Assembly: GCF_029167645.1 (NCBI RefSeq)
Contig: NZ_CP119147.1
Coordinates: 1,922,001-1,986,000, forward strand
Length of the DNA stretch: 64,000 nt
Direction of reading: 5' to 3'
DNA from: Streptomyces sp. AM 2-1-1
GTDB lineage: Bacteria; Actinomycetota; Actinomycetes; Streptomycetales; Streptomycetaceae
A program made the position numbers and the translations under genes. Every line of letters begins with the position of its first letter. Position 1 is the first letter of the stretch. The notes beneath the pieces were generated by a model, which worked only from the letters and a program-made list of their open reading frames with translations, made no database searches and was not told where the DNA came from. Shown here one piece after another: positions 1 through 7,750 of the stretch.

Positions 1-720
1 CTGGTCCGCGCGGGCCTTTCGGTGGTCGTACGGCTCGGCGGGAGCCTCTTCGCCGCGCACGATCGCCAGTTGTTCGGTGATCGCGGCCATGATGACCTCG
101 GTGACCTCGCGCAGGACCTCGGGGGTCGGCTCACCGGCGTAGAAGCGGCTGAGGTCGACGGGGGGTCCGGCCTGTACGCGGAGGGTCTTGCGGGGGAAGA
201 ACCGGTACTTGTTCTCCTTGGCGTACGGCGGCATCGCGAGGTTGGCGCCCCACTGGGCGACGGGGATGACGGGGGCCCGGGTCGTCAGTGCCACGCGGGC
301 GGCGCCGGTCTTGCCGTTCATCGGCCACATGTCCGGGTCGCGGGTGAGCGTGCCCTCGGGGTAGAAGGCGACGCACTCCCCGTCCTCGATCGCGGCGACG
401 GCGGCCCGGAAGGCGTTCAGCGCGTCGGTGGTCTCGCGGTAGACGGGGATCTGGCCGGTGCCGCGCAGCATCATGCCGACGAACGGGGCGCGGAAGAGGG
501 CCGCCTTCGCCAGGAACCTCGGCACCCGGCCGGTGTTGTACTGGAAGTGCCCGTAGGAGAGCGGGTCCACGTAGGAGTTGTGGTTGACGACCGTGAGGAA
601 ACCGCCGTCGGCCGGAATGTGCTCCATTCCCCGCCAGTCACGCTTGAAGAGGACCAACAGGGGCGGCTTCGCGATGACCGCCGCCATGCGGTACCAGAAG
701 CCGATTCTGCGGCGGGACAC
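1..720 (-). CDS. 1-acyl-sn-glycerol-3-phosphate acyltransferase, 3' end cut by window
   Basis: PlsC-family lysophospholipid acyltransferase, which adds a second acyl chain to lysophosphatidate at the membrane. Reading the complement from GTG at 720 gives 240 residues before the window edge. The H-x4-D acyltransferase motif is seen as NHNSYVDP near residue 46, and the phosphate-binding motif as FYPEGT near residue 118. The GTG at 720 is chosen because GAAGG lies about 8 nt upstream; an in-frame GTG at 735 is a weaker alternative. It is divergent from cofC. The family call is firm. The exact acyl acceptor is not shown by sequence. Confidence 0.9.
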   Translation of the reverse strand, partial: MSRRRIGFWYRMAAVIAKPPLLVLFKRDWRGMEHIPADGGFLTVVNHNSYVDPLSYGHFQYNTGRVPRFLAKAALFRAPFVGMMLRGTGQIPVYRETTDALNAFRAAVAAIEDGECVAFYPEGTLTRDPDMWPMNGKTGAARVALTTRAPVIPVAQWGANLAMPPYAKENKYRFFPRKTLRVQAGPPVDLSRFYAGEPTPEVLREVTEVIMAAITEQLAIVRGEEAPAEPYDHRKARADQ

Positions 721-888
721 TCGGACACCCTTCACTCGGACCTGACCTGCTGCCTTGGCCACGGACGGTCATGTCACGCCCCAGGCCCCTGCTCTGTCGA
801 GAACACCGTACGCCCCGCCCCACGAACCGGACCGGCAGCCCGTCGTAGCGGCAGGCGAGAATGGGGACCGACATTCACGGAGGGGGAG

Positions 889-1584
889 ATCGCCACGAAC
901 ACCGACCCGGCCGGCCGCTGGTCCCTGGTCGTTCCGCTGAAGCCCTTGGCGTACGCCAAGAGCAGGCTGCGGGTCTCGACCGGTGAGCGCCTGCGGCCCC
1001 GACTCGCCCTGGCCTTCGCACAGGACACGGTCGCCGCGGCGCTCTCCTGCCCCCAGGTACTGGATGTGTTGGTCGTCACGGACGACGTGGTCGCCGCCGG
1101 CGCCCTGGCGGCGATGGGCGCCCGCGTGGTGGCCGACCTCCCGGGAGCCGGCCTCAACGCGGCGCTCGCACACGGCGCGGACCGGGTCCGGGCCGGGCGG
1201 CCGTCGGCGCCGGTGGCGGCGCTAAACGCGGATCTCCCCGCACTGCGTGCCTCGGAATTGTCGCGCGCACTCGCCTTCTCGTCCGAATTTCCCCGGGCAT
1301 TTCTTTCGGACGCCGAGGGAATCGGGACGACATTTCTCTCGGCCGGGTCCGGAGTGGAATTGCGGCCGGCTTTCGGCGGCCCGTCCCGCCTGCGACATCT
1401 CGCGTCGGGGGCGCGGGAGGTACCGCCCGCGGGACTCGACTCGGTCCGCCGGGACGTGGACACCGGGGAGGACCTGCGGGTGGCGCTGGCCCTGGGGGTG
1501 GGGCCGCGTACGGAGGAACTGCGGGACGCCGTACGGCTGCGGGACGTCACGCGGTCCGCGGGACCCGCGCCCACCGGGCGATAG
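889..1584 (+). CDS. cofC: 2-phospho-L-lactate (or PEP) guanylyltransferase, F420 biosynthesis
   Basis: CofC/FbiD nucleotidyltransferase, which activates 2-phospholactate or phosphoenolpyruvate with GTP in coenzyme F420 synthesis. The family opening WSLVVPLKPL with the downstream AKSRL motif starts at about 919, and the acceptor-site motif LNADLPALR is at about 1224-1250. The frame is open far upstream but holds no ATG, GTG or TTG anywhere near the conserved N-terminus. The best-placed start is ATC at 889, with GGAGG at 879-883 and a 5-nt spacer. ACG at 895 and CTG at 925 are alternatives. The gene ends in TAG 10 nt before the next small gene, so the two may be co-transcribed. Function is confident; the start is unusual and inferred. 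Confidence 0.85.
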   Translation: MATNTDPAGRWSLVVPLKPLAYAKSRLRVSTGERLRPRLALAFAQDTVAAALSCPQVLDVLVVTDDVVAAGALAAMGARVVADLPGAGLNAALAHGADRVRAGRPSAPVAALNADLPALRASELSRALAFSSEFPRAFLSDAEGIGTTFLSAGSGVELRPAFGGPSRLRHLASGAREVPPAGLDSVRRDVDTGEDLRVALALGVGPRTEELRDAVRLRDVTRSAGPAPTGR

Positions 1585-1594
1585 GCTGCGGGCC

Positions 1595-1798
1595 ATGCAG
1601 GCGACCGCGTACACGTACGACCCCGTGACCCGCAGCGGCAGTGTGCTGCTCGACGACGGCACCCCGGTGGACTTCCCCGCGTCCGCGTTCGACGCGGGCG
1701 GCCTGCGGCTGCTCCGCCCCGGCCAGCGGGTGCGCATCGAGGGCCGGGGCGAGGGTTCCTCGCTCCGGATCGACCTGGTCACGCTGCAGACCTTCTAG
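1595..1798 (+). CDS. Small conserved protein, 67 residues, downstream of cofC
   Basis: Encodes a 67-residue soluble protein starting MQATAYTYDP. The alternation of short strands (GSVLLDDG, VDFPASAF, QRVRIEG, SLRIDLVTL) looks like a small OB/cold-shock-like beta barrel, with a GQRVRIEGRG segment typical of such folds; this is a structural guess, not a family assignment. It begins 10 nt after the cofC stop and probably shares its transcript. It faces hupS across a hairpin. No catalytic motif, signal peptide or membrane segment is visible. Confidence 0.7.
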   Translation: MQATAYTYDPVTRSGSVLLDDGTPVDFPASAFDAGGLRLLRPGQRVRIEGRGEGSSLRIDLVTLQTF

Positions 1799-1838
1799 CG
1801 GTACGCCGCTCGGCCGCGCGGCGCGCCGGACAGCCCGC

Positions 1839-1868
1839 GGGCCGGGCTCCCCGAGGGGAACCCGGCCC
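1839..1868. terminator. Hairpin terminator between converging cofC operon and hupS
   Basis: Arms 1839-1852 and 1855-1868 pair with a single mismatch. The hairpin lies between two convergent genes, so it can serve both strands. Confidence 0.55.
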
Positions 1869-1902
1869 GGCGCGACGTGCGAGAGCGAGCGCGTGCCCGG
1901 TC

Positions 1903-2553
1903 TCACTTCTTGCGAGCGACGGCCTTCTTGGCCGTGGTGGTGCGCGCCGTGGTCTTCTTGGCGGGCGCCTTCTTGGCCGTGGCCTTCTTGGCCGGGGCGG
2001 TCTTCTTCGCCGTGGCCGTGGTCTTCTTCGCCGGCGTGGCCGCCTTCTTCGCGGCCGCCGTGGTCTTCTTCGCCGCTGCGGGGGTGGTCTTCTTCGCGGG
2101 CGTGGCGGCGGTCTTCTTCGCCGTCGCGGTGGCCGCGGAGGTGGTCTTCTTCGCCGTCGCCGCCTTACGGGCGGTGGCCTTCTTCGCCGCGGCCTTCGTG
2201 GTCGTACGGGTGGAAGCACCGCCCGAGAGGCTGCCCTTGGGGGCCTTCTTCACGGCCACGTCGTTCTTGGGAAGCTTCTTGGAGCCGCTCACCAGGTCCT
2301 TGAAGCCCTGACCCGCGCGGAAGCGGGGCACCGAGGTCTTCTTGACCCGGACGCGCTCGCCGGTCTGCGGGTTGCGGGCGTACCGCGCGGGGCGGTCGAC
2401 CTTCTCGAACGATCCGAAACCAGTGACCGAGACACGGTCTCCGGCCACGACGGCACGGACGATCGCGTCCAGTACCGCGTCGACCGCGTCCGCGGCCTGC
2501 TGGCGGCCGCCGACCTTGTCGGCAATCGCTTCTACGAGCTGTGCCTTGTTCAC
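1903..2553 (-). CDS. hupS: HU-family nucleoid protein with lysine-rich C-terminal tail
   Basis: Two-domain HU protein of 216 residues, twice the length of ordinary HU. Residues 1-92 are the HU DNA-bending fold: MNKAQLVEAIADK start, VTGFGSFEKV core and the RNPQTGERV arm. Residues from about 100 to the end are KKTA/PAKKT-type repeats like those of eukaryotic linker histone H1. In Streptomyces this arrangement is HupS, which is prominent in sporulating hyphae. Translation starts at GTG (2553), with GGGGAAG upstream. The leader region above it (2554-2696) is AT-rich for this genome. Family call is certain; the developmental role is from known homologues. Confidence 0.95.
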   Translation of the reverse strand: MNKAQLVEAIADKVGGRQQAADAVDAVLDAIVRAVVAGDRVSVTGFGSFEKVDRPARYARNPQTGERVRVKKTSVPRFRAGQGFKDLVSGSKKLPKNDVAVKKAPKGSLSGGASTRTTTKAAAKKATARKAATAKKTTSAATATAKKTAATPAKKTTPAAAKKTTAAAKKAATPAKKTTATAKKTAPAKKATAKKAPAKKTTARTTTAKKAVARKK

Positions 2554-2696
2554 GTCTTCCCCTTCGGAGACATTGCCAGAACGAAAGTGTTCAAGCGTTT
2601 TCGCACGTTAGGCAGATATATACCGCAAATCAAACACGAAACGGGCTAATCACCCTAGTGCCGCAACGAAGTCGACTGATGCGGACTTCCGCGGAG

Positions 2697-2924
2697 TCAG
2701 TCACCTTCGGGGAATCGGCCCTCATCGAGGTCCTTCATCAACCGGTCCAGGCGCCTTGCCGCGCCTGAGAGATCGTGCTTCGCCGTCGCCGTCACGGCCA
2801 ACAGCTTCCGGGACAGCGCCATCCGTACGCCCTCCGGGACTTGCAGTGTGCGCACCGTCGCGTGCGCTTCCTTCAATTGGTCGGCGACTTGGCCATAGAG
2901 CTTGAGTTGGTTGTCGCCTTCCAT
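2697..2924 (-). CDS. Small helical hypothetical protein, 75 residues
   Basis: Encodes a 75-residue, largely helical and charged protein starting MEGDNQLKLYGQVADQLKEA. An upstream in-frame start at 2975 would add 17 arginine-rich residues and is less likely. There is no signal peptide, transmembrane segment or known motif. It sits alone between the leuD terminator and the hupS promoter region. I do not recognise a function; the sense-strand codon bias (G/C third positions) suggests it is a real gene. Confidence 0.65.
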   Translation of the reverse strand: MEGDNQLKLYGQVADQLKEAHATVRTLQVPEGVRMALSRKLLAVTATAKHDLSGAARRLDRLMKDLDEGRFPEGD

Positions 2925-2978
2925 GCACCGATTGTGCCATCTGGGGCGAGTTGTCGCCCGACGGGGTCTCAACAAGCC

Positions 2979-3012
2979 ACTGCGCCCCCTACCCGAAGGC
3001 AGGGGGCGCAGT
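2979..3012 (-). terminator. Terminator of leuCD
   Basis: Perfect 12-bp stem, with ACTGCGCCCCCT at 2979-2990 paired with 3001-3012 around a 10-nt loop. It lies just past the leuD stop. Confidence 0.85.
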
Positions 3013-3028
3013 CTTGGAAAAGCGCTGC

Positions 3029-3622
3029 TCAGACCTGAATGGTACGCGGCTTGAAGGTCGGCCTTGACACCTCATATGCCGCGATGTCCGCTTCGTTCTG
3101 AAGGGTGAGGCTGATGTCGTCCAGCCCGTTCAGCAGCCGCCAGCGGGCGTTCTCGTCGAGTTCGAAGCCGGCTTCGATGCCCTGGGCGCGCACCTGGCGG
3201 GCCTCCAGGTCGACGGTGACCTCGGCGGTGGGATCGGCCTCGGTCAGCTCCCACAGCGCGTCCACGACCGCCTGGTCGAGAACGACCGTCAACAGGCCGT
3301 TCTTCAGCGAGTTGCCGCGGAAGATGTCCGCGAACCGGGCCGAGATCACGGTCTTGAAGCCGTAGTTCTGGAGAGCCCACACGGCGTGCTCGCGGGACGA
3401 GCCGGTACCGAAGTCGGGGCCGGCCACCAGGACCGAGGCGCCGCGGCGTTCGGGGCGGTTGAGGACGAAGTTCTCGTCCTTGCGCCAGGCTTCGAAGAGG
3501 CCGTCCTCGAAGCCGTCGCGGGTGACCTTCTTCAGCCAGTGCGCGGGGATGATCTGGTCGGTGTCGACGTTGCTGCGGCGCAGCGGGACGGCCCGGCCGG
3601 TGTGTGCGGTGAAAGCTTCCAT
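3029..3622 (-). CDS. leuD: 3-isopropylmalate dehydratase small subunit
   Basis: Small (swivel-domain) subunit of isopropylmalate isomerase, which interconverts 2- and 3-isopropylmalate in leucine biosynthesis. The 197-residue length is typical. Visible family features are [14 protein letters not shown] near the N-terminus and the [14 protein letters not shown] substrate loop. The ATG at 3622 follows the leuC stop by 5 nt, so the pair is translated from one message and forms the heterodimer. It is followed by a strong hairpin terminator. Confidence 0.98.
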   Translation of the reverse strand: MEAFTAHTGRAVPLRRSNVDTDQIIPAHWLKKVTRDGFEDGLFEAWRKDENFVLNRPERRGASVLVAGPDFGTGSSREHAVWALQNYGFKTVISARFADIFRGNSLKNGLLTVVLDQAVVDALWELTEADPTAEVTVDLEARQVRAQGIEAGFELDENARWRLLNGLDDISLTLQNEADIAAYEVSRPTFKPRTIQV

Positions 3623-3627
3623 GGTTC

Positions 3628-5052
3628 TCAGACTCCGGCAGGCGTGCGGTCGTCGGACAGGTCGGCGGGCGAGGCCAGGTGGCCGAGGACCGCGGTGGCG
3701 GCGGCGACCTGCGGGGAGACCAGGTGGGTGCGGCCGCCCTTGCCCTGCCGGCCCTCGAAGTTGCGGTTCGAGGTGGAGGCGGAGCGCTCACCGGGGGCCA
3801 GCTGGTCCGGGTTCATGCCGAGGCACATCGAGCAGCCCGCGTGGCGCCATTCGGCGCCCGCCGCGGTGAAGACCTTGTCCAGACCCTCGGAGACCGCCTG
3901 CAGGGCGACCCGGACCGAGCCGGGGACGACCAGCATCCGTACGCCCTCGGCGACTTTGCGGCCCTCGACGATCGCGGCGACGTTGCGCAGGTCCTCGATG
4001 CGGCCGTTGGTGCAGGAACCCACGAAGACGGTGTCCACGGCGATCTCGCGGAGCGGCTGCCCGGCGGTCAACCCCATGTACTCCAGGGCCTTTTCGGCGG
4101 CGTTGCGCTCCGAGGCGTCCTCGTACGAGGCCGGGTCGGGCACGTTCGCGGAGAGCGGAGCGCCCTGACCGGGGTTGGTGCCCCAGGTGACGAACGGGGC
4201 GAGCGCGGCGGCCTCGATGACCACCTCGGCGTCGAAGACGGCGTCGTCGTCGGTGCGCAGGGTCTTCCAGTACGCGACGGCGGCGTCCCACTCCTCGCCC
4301 GCGGGGGCGTGGGCCCGGCCCTCGAGGTAGGCGAAGGTGGTCTCGTCCGGGGCGATCATGCCCGCGCGGGCGCCGGCCTCGATCGACATGTTGCAGATGG
4401 TCATCCGGGACTCCATCGAGAGCTTCTCGATGGCGGAGCCGCGGTACTCGAGGATGTAGCCCTGGCCGCCGCCGGTGCCGATCTTGGCGATGACCGCCAG
4501 GATGAGGTCCTTGGCCGTGACGTCCTCGGGGAGTTCGCCGTCGATGGTGATGGCCATCGTCTTCGGGCGGGCCAGCGGCAGCGTCTGGGTGGCCAGGACG
4601 TGCTCCACCTGGCTGGTGCCGATGCCGAACGCCAGGGCGCCGAAGGCTCCGTGCGTGGAGGTGTGGGAGTCGCCGCAGACGACGGTGGTGCCCGGCTGGG
4701 TCAGGCCCAGCTGGGGGCCGACCACGTGCACGACGCCCTGCTCGACGTCGCCCAGCGAGTGCAGCCGGACGCCGAACTCCGCGCAGTTCTTGCGCAGGGT
4801 CTCCAGCTGGGCGCGGGACACCGGGTCGGCGATCGGCTTGTCGATGTCGAGGGTCGGGGTGTTGTGATCCTCGGTGGCGATGGTGAGGTCGAGGCGCCGT
4901 ACCGGGCGTCCGGCCTGCCGCAGACCGTCGAAGGCCTGCGGGCTGGTCACCTCGTGCAGCAGGTGCAGATCGATGAAGAGGAGGTCGGGCTCGCCCTCTG
5001 CGCGCCGGACGACGTGGTCGTCCCAGACCTTCTCCGCGAGTGTCCTACCCAT
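3628..5052 (-). CDS. leuC: 3-isopropylmalate dehydratase large subunit
   Basis: Aconitase-fold large subunit, 474 residues, starting [15 protein letters not shown]. The ATG at 5052 has GGAGG 7 nt upstream; the reading frame stays open much further upstream, but that stretch is antisense to ndgR. The [4Fe-4S] cluster cysteines are visible in VGSCTNGR and the [13 protein letters not shown] segment. [14 protein letters not shown] is the usual signature. It is divergent from ndgR, whose product is known in Streptomyces to control leuCD, and the shared 190-bp region holds a palindrome at 5209-5229. Confidence 0.98.
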   Translation of the reverse strand: MGRTLAEKVWDDHVVRRAEGEPDLLFIDLHLLHEVTSPQAFDGLRQAGRPVRRLDLTIATEDHNTPTLDIDKPIADPVSRAQLETLRKNCAEFGVRLHSLGDVEQGVVHVVGPQLGLTQPGTTVVCGDSHTSTHGAFGALAFGIGTSQVEHVLATQTLPLARPKTMAITIDGELPEDVTAKDLILAVIAKIGTGGGQGYILEYRGSAIEKLSMESRMTICNMSIEAGARAGMIAPDETTFAYLEGRAHAPAGEEWDAAVAYWKTLRTDDDAVFDAEVVIEAAALAPFVTWGTNPGQGAPLSANVPDPASYEDASERNAAEKALEYMGLTAGQPLREIAVDTVFVGSCTNGRIEDLRNVAAIVEGRKVAEGVRMLVVPGSVRVALQAVSEGLDKVFTAAGAEWRHAGCSMCLGMNPDQLAPGERSASTSNRNFEGRQGKGGRTHLVSPQVAAATAVLGHLASPADLSDDRTPAGV

Positions 5053-5208
5053 CGCTTTCCCTCCGACCGGCGCCCTCGCCGGCCCAACTAGAGATTCGGT
5101 GTGCCACTGTCCGGCCCGTGCGGGACGGTTCCCCCGAGCGGGGCGGCGGCTACGGGCCGTCGTACGGCCGTCGGTACAGGTTCGCAACTTCCAGCGAAAA
5201 TTGAACTT

Positions 5209-5229
5209 GCGTTTCACAGAGTGAGACGC
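5209..5229. promoter_or_regulatory. Palindromic operator between leuC and ndgR
   Basis: The arms GCGTTTCAC (5209-5217) and GTGAGACGC (5221-5229) match at 8 of 9 positions around AGA. The site is 12 nt before the ndgR start and about 157 nt from the leuC start. Position and symmetry suit binding by the IclR-type NdgR, with autoregulation plus control of leuCD. Binding itself is inferred. Confidence 0.65.
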
Positions 5230-5241
5230 GAATATCGTCGT

Positions 5242-5955
5242 ATGGACAACTCTAGCGGCGTCGGCGTTCTCGACAAGGCTGCACTCGTACTGAGCGCTCT
5301 GGAGTCCGGTCCGGCCACCCTCGCCGGGCTGGTCGCGGCGACCGGTCTCGCTCGCCCCACGGCCCACCGACTGGCCGTGGCCCTCGAGCACCACCGCCTG
5401 GTGGCCCGGGACATGCAGGGCCGGTTCATCCTCGGCCCGCGGCTCGCCGAGCTCGCCGCGGCGGCGGGCGAGGACCGCCTCCTGGCGACGGCCGGACCCG
5501 TGCTCACCCACCTCCGCGACATCACGGGCGAGAGCGCGCAGCTCTACCGGCGCCAGGGCGACATGCGCATCTGTGTCGCCGCGGCCGAGCGGCTGTCCGG
5601 GCTCAGGGACACGGTGCCGGTCGGCTCCACGCTCACCATGAAGGCGGGATCCTCCGCGCAGATCCTGATGGCCTGGGAGGAGCCCGAGCGGCTTCACCGG
5701 GGCCTCCAGGGCGCCCGGTTCACCGCGACGGCCCTCTCCGGGGTACGCCGCCGGGGATGGGCCCAGTCGATCGGCGAGCGCGAGCCGGGCGTCGCCTCGG
5801 TCTCCGCGCCGGTGCGCGGTCCGTCGAACCGGGTGGTGGCAGCCGTCTCGATCTCCGGACCGATCGAGCGGCTGACCCGGCACCCGGGCCGGATGCACGC
5901 GCAGGCAGTCATCGACTCGGCGGCCCGGCTGAGCGAGGCGCTGCGCCGCGGCTGA
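5242..5955 (+). CDS. ndgR: IclR-family regulator of leucine/amino-acid metabolism (NdgR/AreB-like)
   Basis: IclR-type transcription factor of 237 residues. The N-terminal winged helix-turn-helix is seen at about residues 5-60 ([30 protein letters not shown]). The C-terminal effector domain follows. The ATG at 5242 matches the family start ([13 protein letters not shown]). In Streptomyces this gene is always divergent from leuCD and its product, NdgR/AreB, controls leucine and other amino-acid genes and influences antibiotic production. The palindrome at 5209-5229 lies just upstream. Confidence 0.93.
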   Translation: MDNSSGVGVLDKAALVLSALESGPATLAGLVAATGLARPTAHRLAVALEHHRLVARDMQGRFILGPRLAELAAAAGEDRLLATAGPVLTHLRDITGESAQLYRRQGDMRICVAAAERLSGLRDTVPVGSTLTMKAGSSAQILMAWEEPERLHRGLQGARFTATALSGVRRRGWAQSIGEREPGVASVSAPVRGPSNRVVAAVSISGPIERLTRHPGRMHAQAVIDSAARLSEALRRG

Positions 5956-6213
5956 CCCGTACCCCGACGCCCGTCTCCCGCCCGCCCCGCCGGCCCCCGT
6001 TCCTCCGCCGGCCCGTCCGTGCCCGCCGTCCTCACCTTTCCTCGTGGCCGCCCCAGCGTCGTGGCGGCCTTCCTCATGTCGAGACTCCGGCAACCGGGCG
6101 ACAGCGGCAGGGGCAGGCGACCGCCGCCAAGGCCTTGGCACCCACACCAACGGCCGCTCCCCGCCCGGGAGTTGCCCGCCCGTCGGAGAGCCCCGCGTGT
6201 CCGGACAGACGAA
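5956..6213. other. Intergenic stretch with no gene seen
   Basis: GC-rich region between the ndgR stop and the tRNA terminator. No convincing coding frame, RNA gene or promoter was seen here. Confidence 0.6.
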
Positions 6214-6243
6214 GAAGGCCCTTCACCTGCGTGAAGGGCCTTC
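6214..6243 (-). terminator. Terminator of the tRNA cluster
   Basis: Perfect 13-bp stem: GAAGGCCCTTCAC (6214-6226), 4-nt loop CTGC, and its complement (6231-6243). It lies immediately downstream of the last tRNA-Glu. Confidence 0.9.
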
Positions 6244-6261
6244 CGCTTCCTGCTCTGCTTG

Positions 6262-6334
6262 TACCCCCGACCGGATTCGAACCGGCGCTACTGCCGTGAG
6301 AGGGCAGCGTGCTAGGCCGCTACACAACGGGGGC
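6262..6334 (-). tRNA. tRNA-Glu (anticodon CTC), copy 3
   Basis: 73 nt on the complement. It begins GCCCCCGTTGTGTAGCGG, has anticodon stem CTGCC/GGCAG around loop CTCTCAC and a GGTTCGAATCC T arm, and closes with CGGGGGT plus discriminator A. No CCA is encoded. It is identical to the two other Glu copies in this cluster. Confidence 0.97.
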
Positions 6335-6372
6335 TTGTTACTTCGGACTTGCTGTGGTGCTTCGGTCTTGCG

Positions 6373-6444
6373 CTGGGCTACCAGGACTCGAACCTAGAAT
6401 GACGGTACCAGAAACCGTAGTGTTGCCAATTACACCATAGCCCA
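6373..6444 (-). tRNA. tRNA-Gln (anticodon CTG), copy 2
   Basis: 72 nt on the complement. Acceptor TGGGCTA pairs with TAGCCCA. The anticodon stem ACGGT/ACCGT encloses loop TTCTGGT, so it reads CAG. The T arm contains GGTTCGAGTCC. It is identical to the copy at 6703-6774. Confidence 0.97.
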
Positions 6445-6456
6445 TGGTGTGGTACG

Positions 6457-6529
6457 TACCCCCGACCGGATTCGAACCGGCGCTACTGCCGTGAGAGGGC
6501 AGCGTGCTAGGCCGCTACACAACGGGGGC
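6457..6529 (-). tRNA. tRNA-Glu (anticodon CTC), copy 2
   Basis: 73-nt gene identical to the other tRNA-Glu copies. It is separated from the downstream tRNA-Gln by only 12 nt, so both come from one precursor. Confidence 0.97.
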
Positions 6530-6591
6530 CCTAGCGATCCTGCATCGAGTACATCGGGTGCGACCCGGTTTGTTCCCGCGGGAAGGATCTG

Positions 6592-6664
6592 TACCCCCGA
6601 CCGGATTCGAACCGGCGCTACTGCCGTGAGAGGGCAGCGTGCTAGGCCGCTACACAACGGGGGC
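6592..6664 (-). tRNA. tRNA-Glu (anticodon CTC), copy 1
   Basis: 73-nt gene, identical to the other two tRNA-Glu genes. It follows tRNA-Gln copy 1 after a 38-nt spacer that is closely similar to the spacer between Gln copy 2 and Glu copy 3. Confidence 0.97.
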
Positions 6665-6702
6665 TTGTTGCTTCGATCGTGCTGTCTTGCTTCGGTCTTG
6701 CG

Positions 6703-6774
6703 CTGGGCTACCAGGACTCGAACCTAGAATGACGGTACCAGAAACCGTAGTGTTGCCAATTACACCATAGCCCA
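6703..6774 (-). tRNA. tRNA-Gln (anticodon CTG), copy 1
   Basis: 72-nt gene and the first tRNA of the minus-strand cluster Gln-Glu-Glu-Gln-Glu. It has the same sequence as the copy at 6373-6444. The nearest upstream gene on the same strand is the HAD hydrolase at 6860. Confidence 0.97.
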
Positions 6775-6859
6775 CTGAAACGCAACCCCTGCGGGTCTTG
6801 TCCCTGTCTGCGCTTCCCGGCCGGATCTTTCGGCCCGCTCGGGCGGCGCAGAAAGAACA

Positions 6860-7576
6860 TTACCCGAAGGTGTCCGACGCTCCAAAACGGGTATCGCCCG
6901 ACAGCAGCGCCGGCAGCTGCCCGAGGCCCGTGATCCGTACGAGATCGGCCCGGCCGCCCCGCTGCCCGCGGTCCAGCCAGATCCCCTTCAACCCCGCCGC
7001 GACCGCCCCGGCGGCGTCGATGTCCGGCTCGTCCCCGACGTACGCCACCTCGTGCGGCTCCAGCGCGAGCGCCTCGCAGGCGGCGTGGAAGGCGCCCGGC
7101 TCCGGCTTGGAGACACCCAGCTCCACGGCGCAGAGCAGGGCCTCGAACCGGTGCCGGACGCCCAGCGCGACCAGTTTGCGGTCCTGGTGGCCGGAGCTGG
7201 AGTTCGACAGGACGCCGTGGCGGTAGCCGTCCAGCAGGTCGAGGACCGGGATCACGTCCGGGAAGAGGCTCCAGGCGGCTTCGTAGTGGGCCGCGTGCCG
7301 CCGGAACCACGCGTCGGCCTCCGTGTCCTCCAGGTCACGCGCCAGGAACTCCCGCACCCGGTCCCTGCGCTGCCCGCCGAAGTCCGCCTCCCCGGCGGCG
7401 AACCGCGCCCAGTGGCGTGCGGTGATCACCCGCCAGGCGTCCAGCGCCTCCTCGGGCGTGGTGTAGCGGGCGGGCAGTCCCTCCAGCTCCAGCAGCCGCG
7501 CCATGGCGATGCGGTCGGCGCCCGAATAGTCGAAGAGCGTGTCGTCGATGTCCCAGAGCACGGCGCGGATCGGCAT
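6860..7576 (-). CDS. HAD-superfamily hydrolase, YjjG/2-haloacid-dehalogenase-like
   Basis: Cytosolic HAD phosphatase of 238 residues. Motif I is DIDDT at residues 9-13 (nucleophile aspartate), motif II is VLSNSSSG, motif III is the lysine in VSKPEPGAF, and motif IV is YVGDEPDID. A helical cap lies between motifs I and II, as in class I HADs. The ATG at 7576 fits the family start (MPIRAVLWDIDDT); extension to 7657 would add arginine/glycine-rich residues. It lies on the same strand between gltX and the tRNA cluster. The substrate cannot be read from sequence; a nucleotide or sugar phosphate is likely. Confidence 0.85.
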   Translation of the reverse strand: MPIRAVLWDIDDTLFDYSGADRIAMARLLELEGLPARYTTPEEALDAWRVITARHWARFAAGEADFGGQRRDRVREFLARDLEDTEADAWFRRHAAHYEAAWSLFPDVIPVLDLLDGYRHGVLSNSSSGHQDRKLVALGVRHRFEALLCAVELGVSKPEPGAFHAACEALALEPHEVAYVGDEPDIDAAGAVAAGLKGIWLDRGQRGGRADLVRITGLGQLPALLSGDTRFGASDTFG

Positions 7577-7681
7577 GTCCGCCACGCTACCGGCCCCTCG
7601 CCCGGCGGGCCCGGCGACAACCGGCCAAGGACGGGGGCGCGCACGGGCGCGGTGCAAGGGGCCGGCGAGGCGCCGGACATG

Positions 7682-7727
7682 CCCGAGGGGGCGGAGCGCC
7701 GGGGTTCCGGCGCTCCGCCCCCTCGGG
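7682..7727 (-). terminator. Long perfect hairpin after gltX
   Basis: Perfect 21-bp stem (7682-7702 with 7707-7727) and loop GGTT. It lies 24 nt past the gltX stop and separates gltX from the HAD gene. Confidence 0.9.
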
Positions 7728-7750
7728 AGGTGCGTACGTGCGGTGGTGGG

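Noticed and set aside
1903-2220. Alanine/lysine codon repeats as a non-coding satellite
   Set aside because: They encode the H1-like tail of HupS, a known feature of this protein.
3679-5091. A 470-codon plus-strand frame opposite leuC
   Set aside because: Shadow of leuC with no motif.
5053-6150. Extension of leuC upstream to about 840 residues
   Set aside because: The extra part is antisense to ndgR, and the family start MGRTLAEK has a good GGAGG site.
6262-6774. Repeated 70-nt blocks as a possible CRISPR or transposon repeat
   Set aside because: The repeats fold as complete tRNA-Glu and tRNA-Gln genes.
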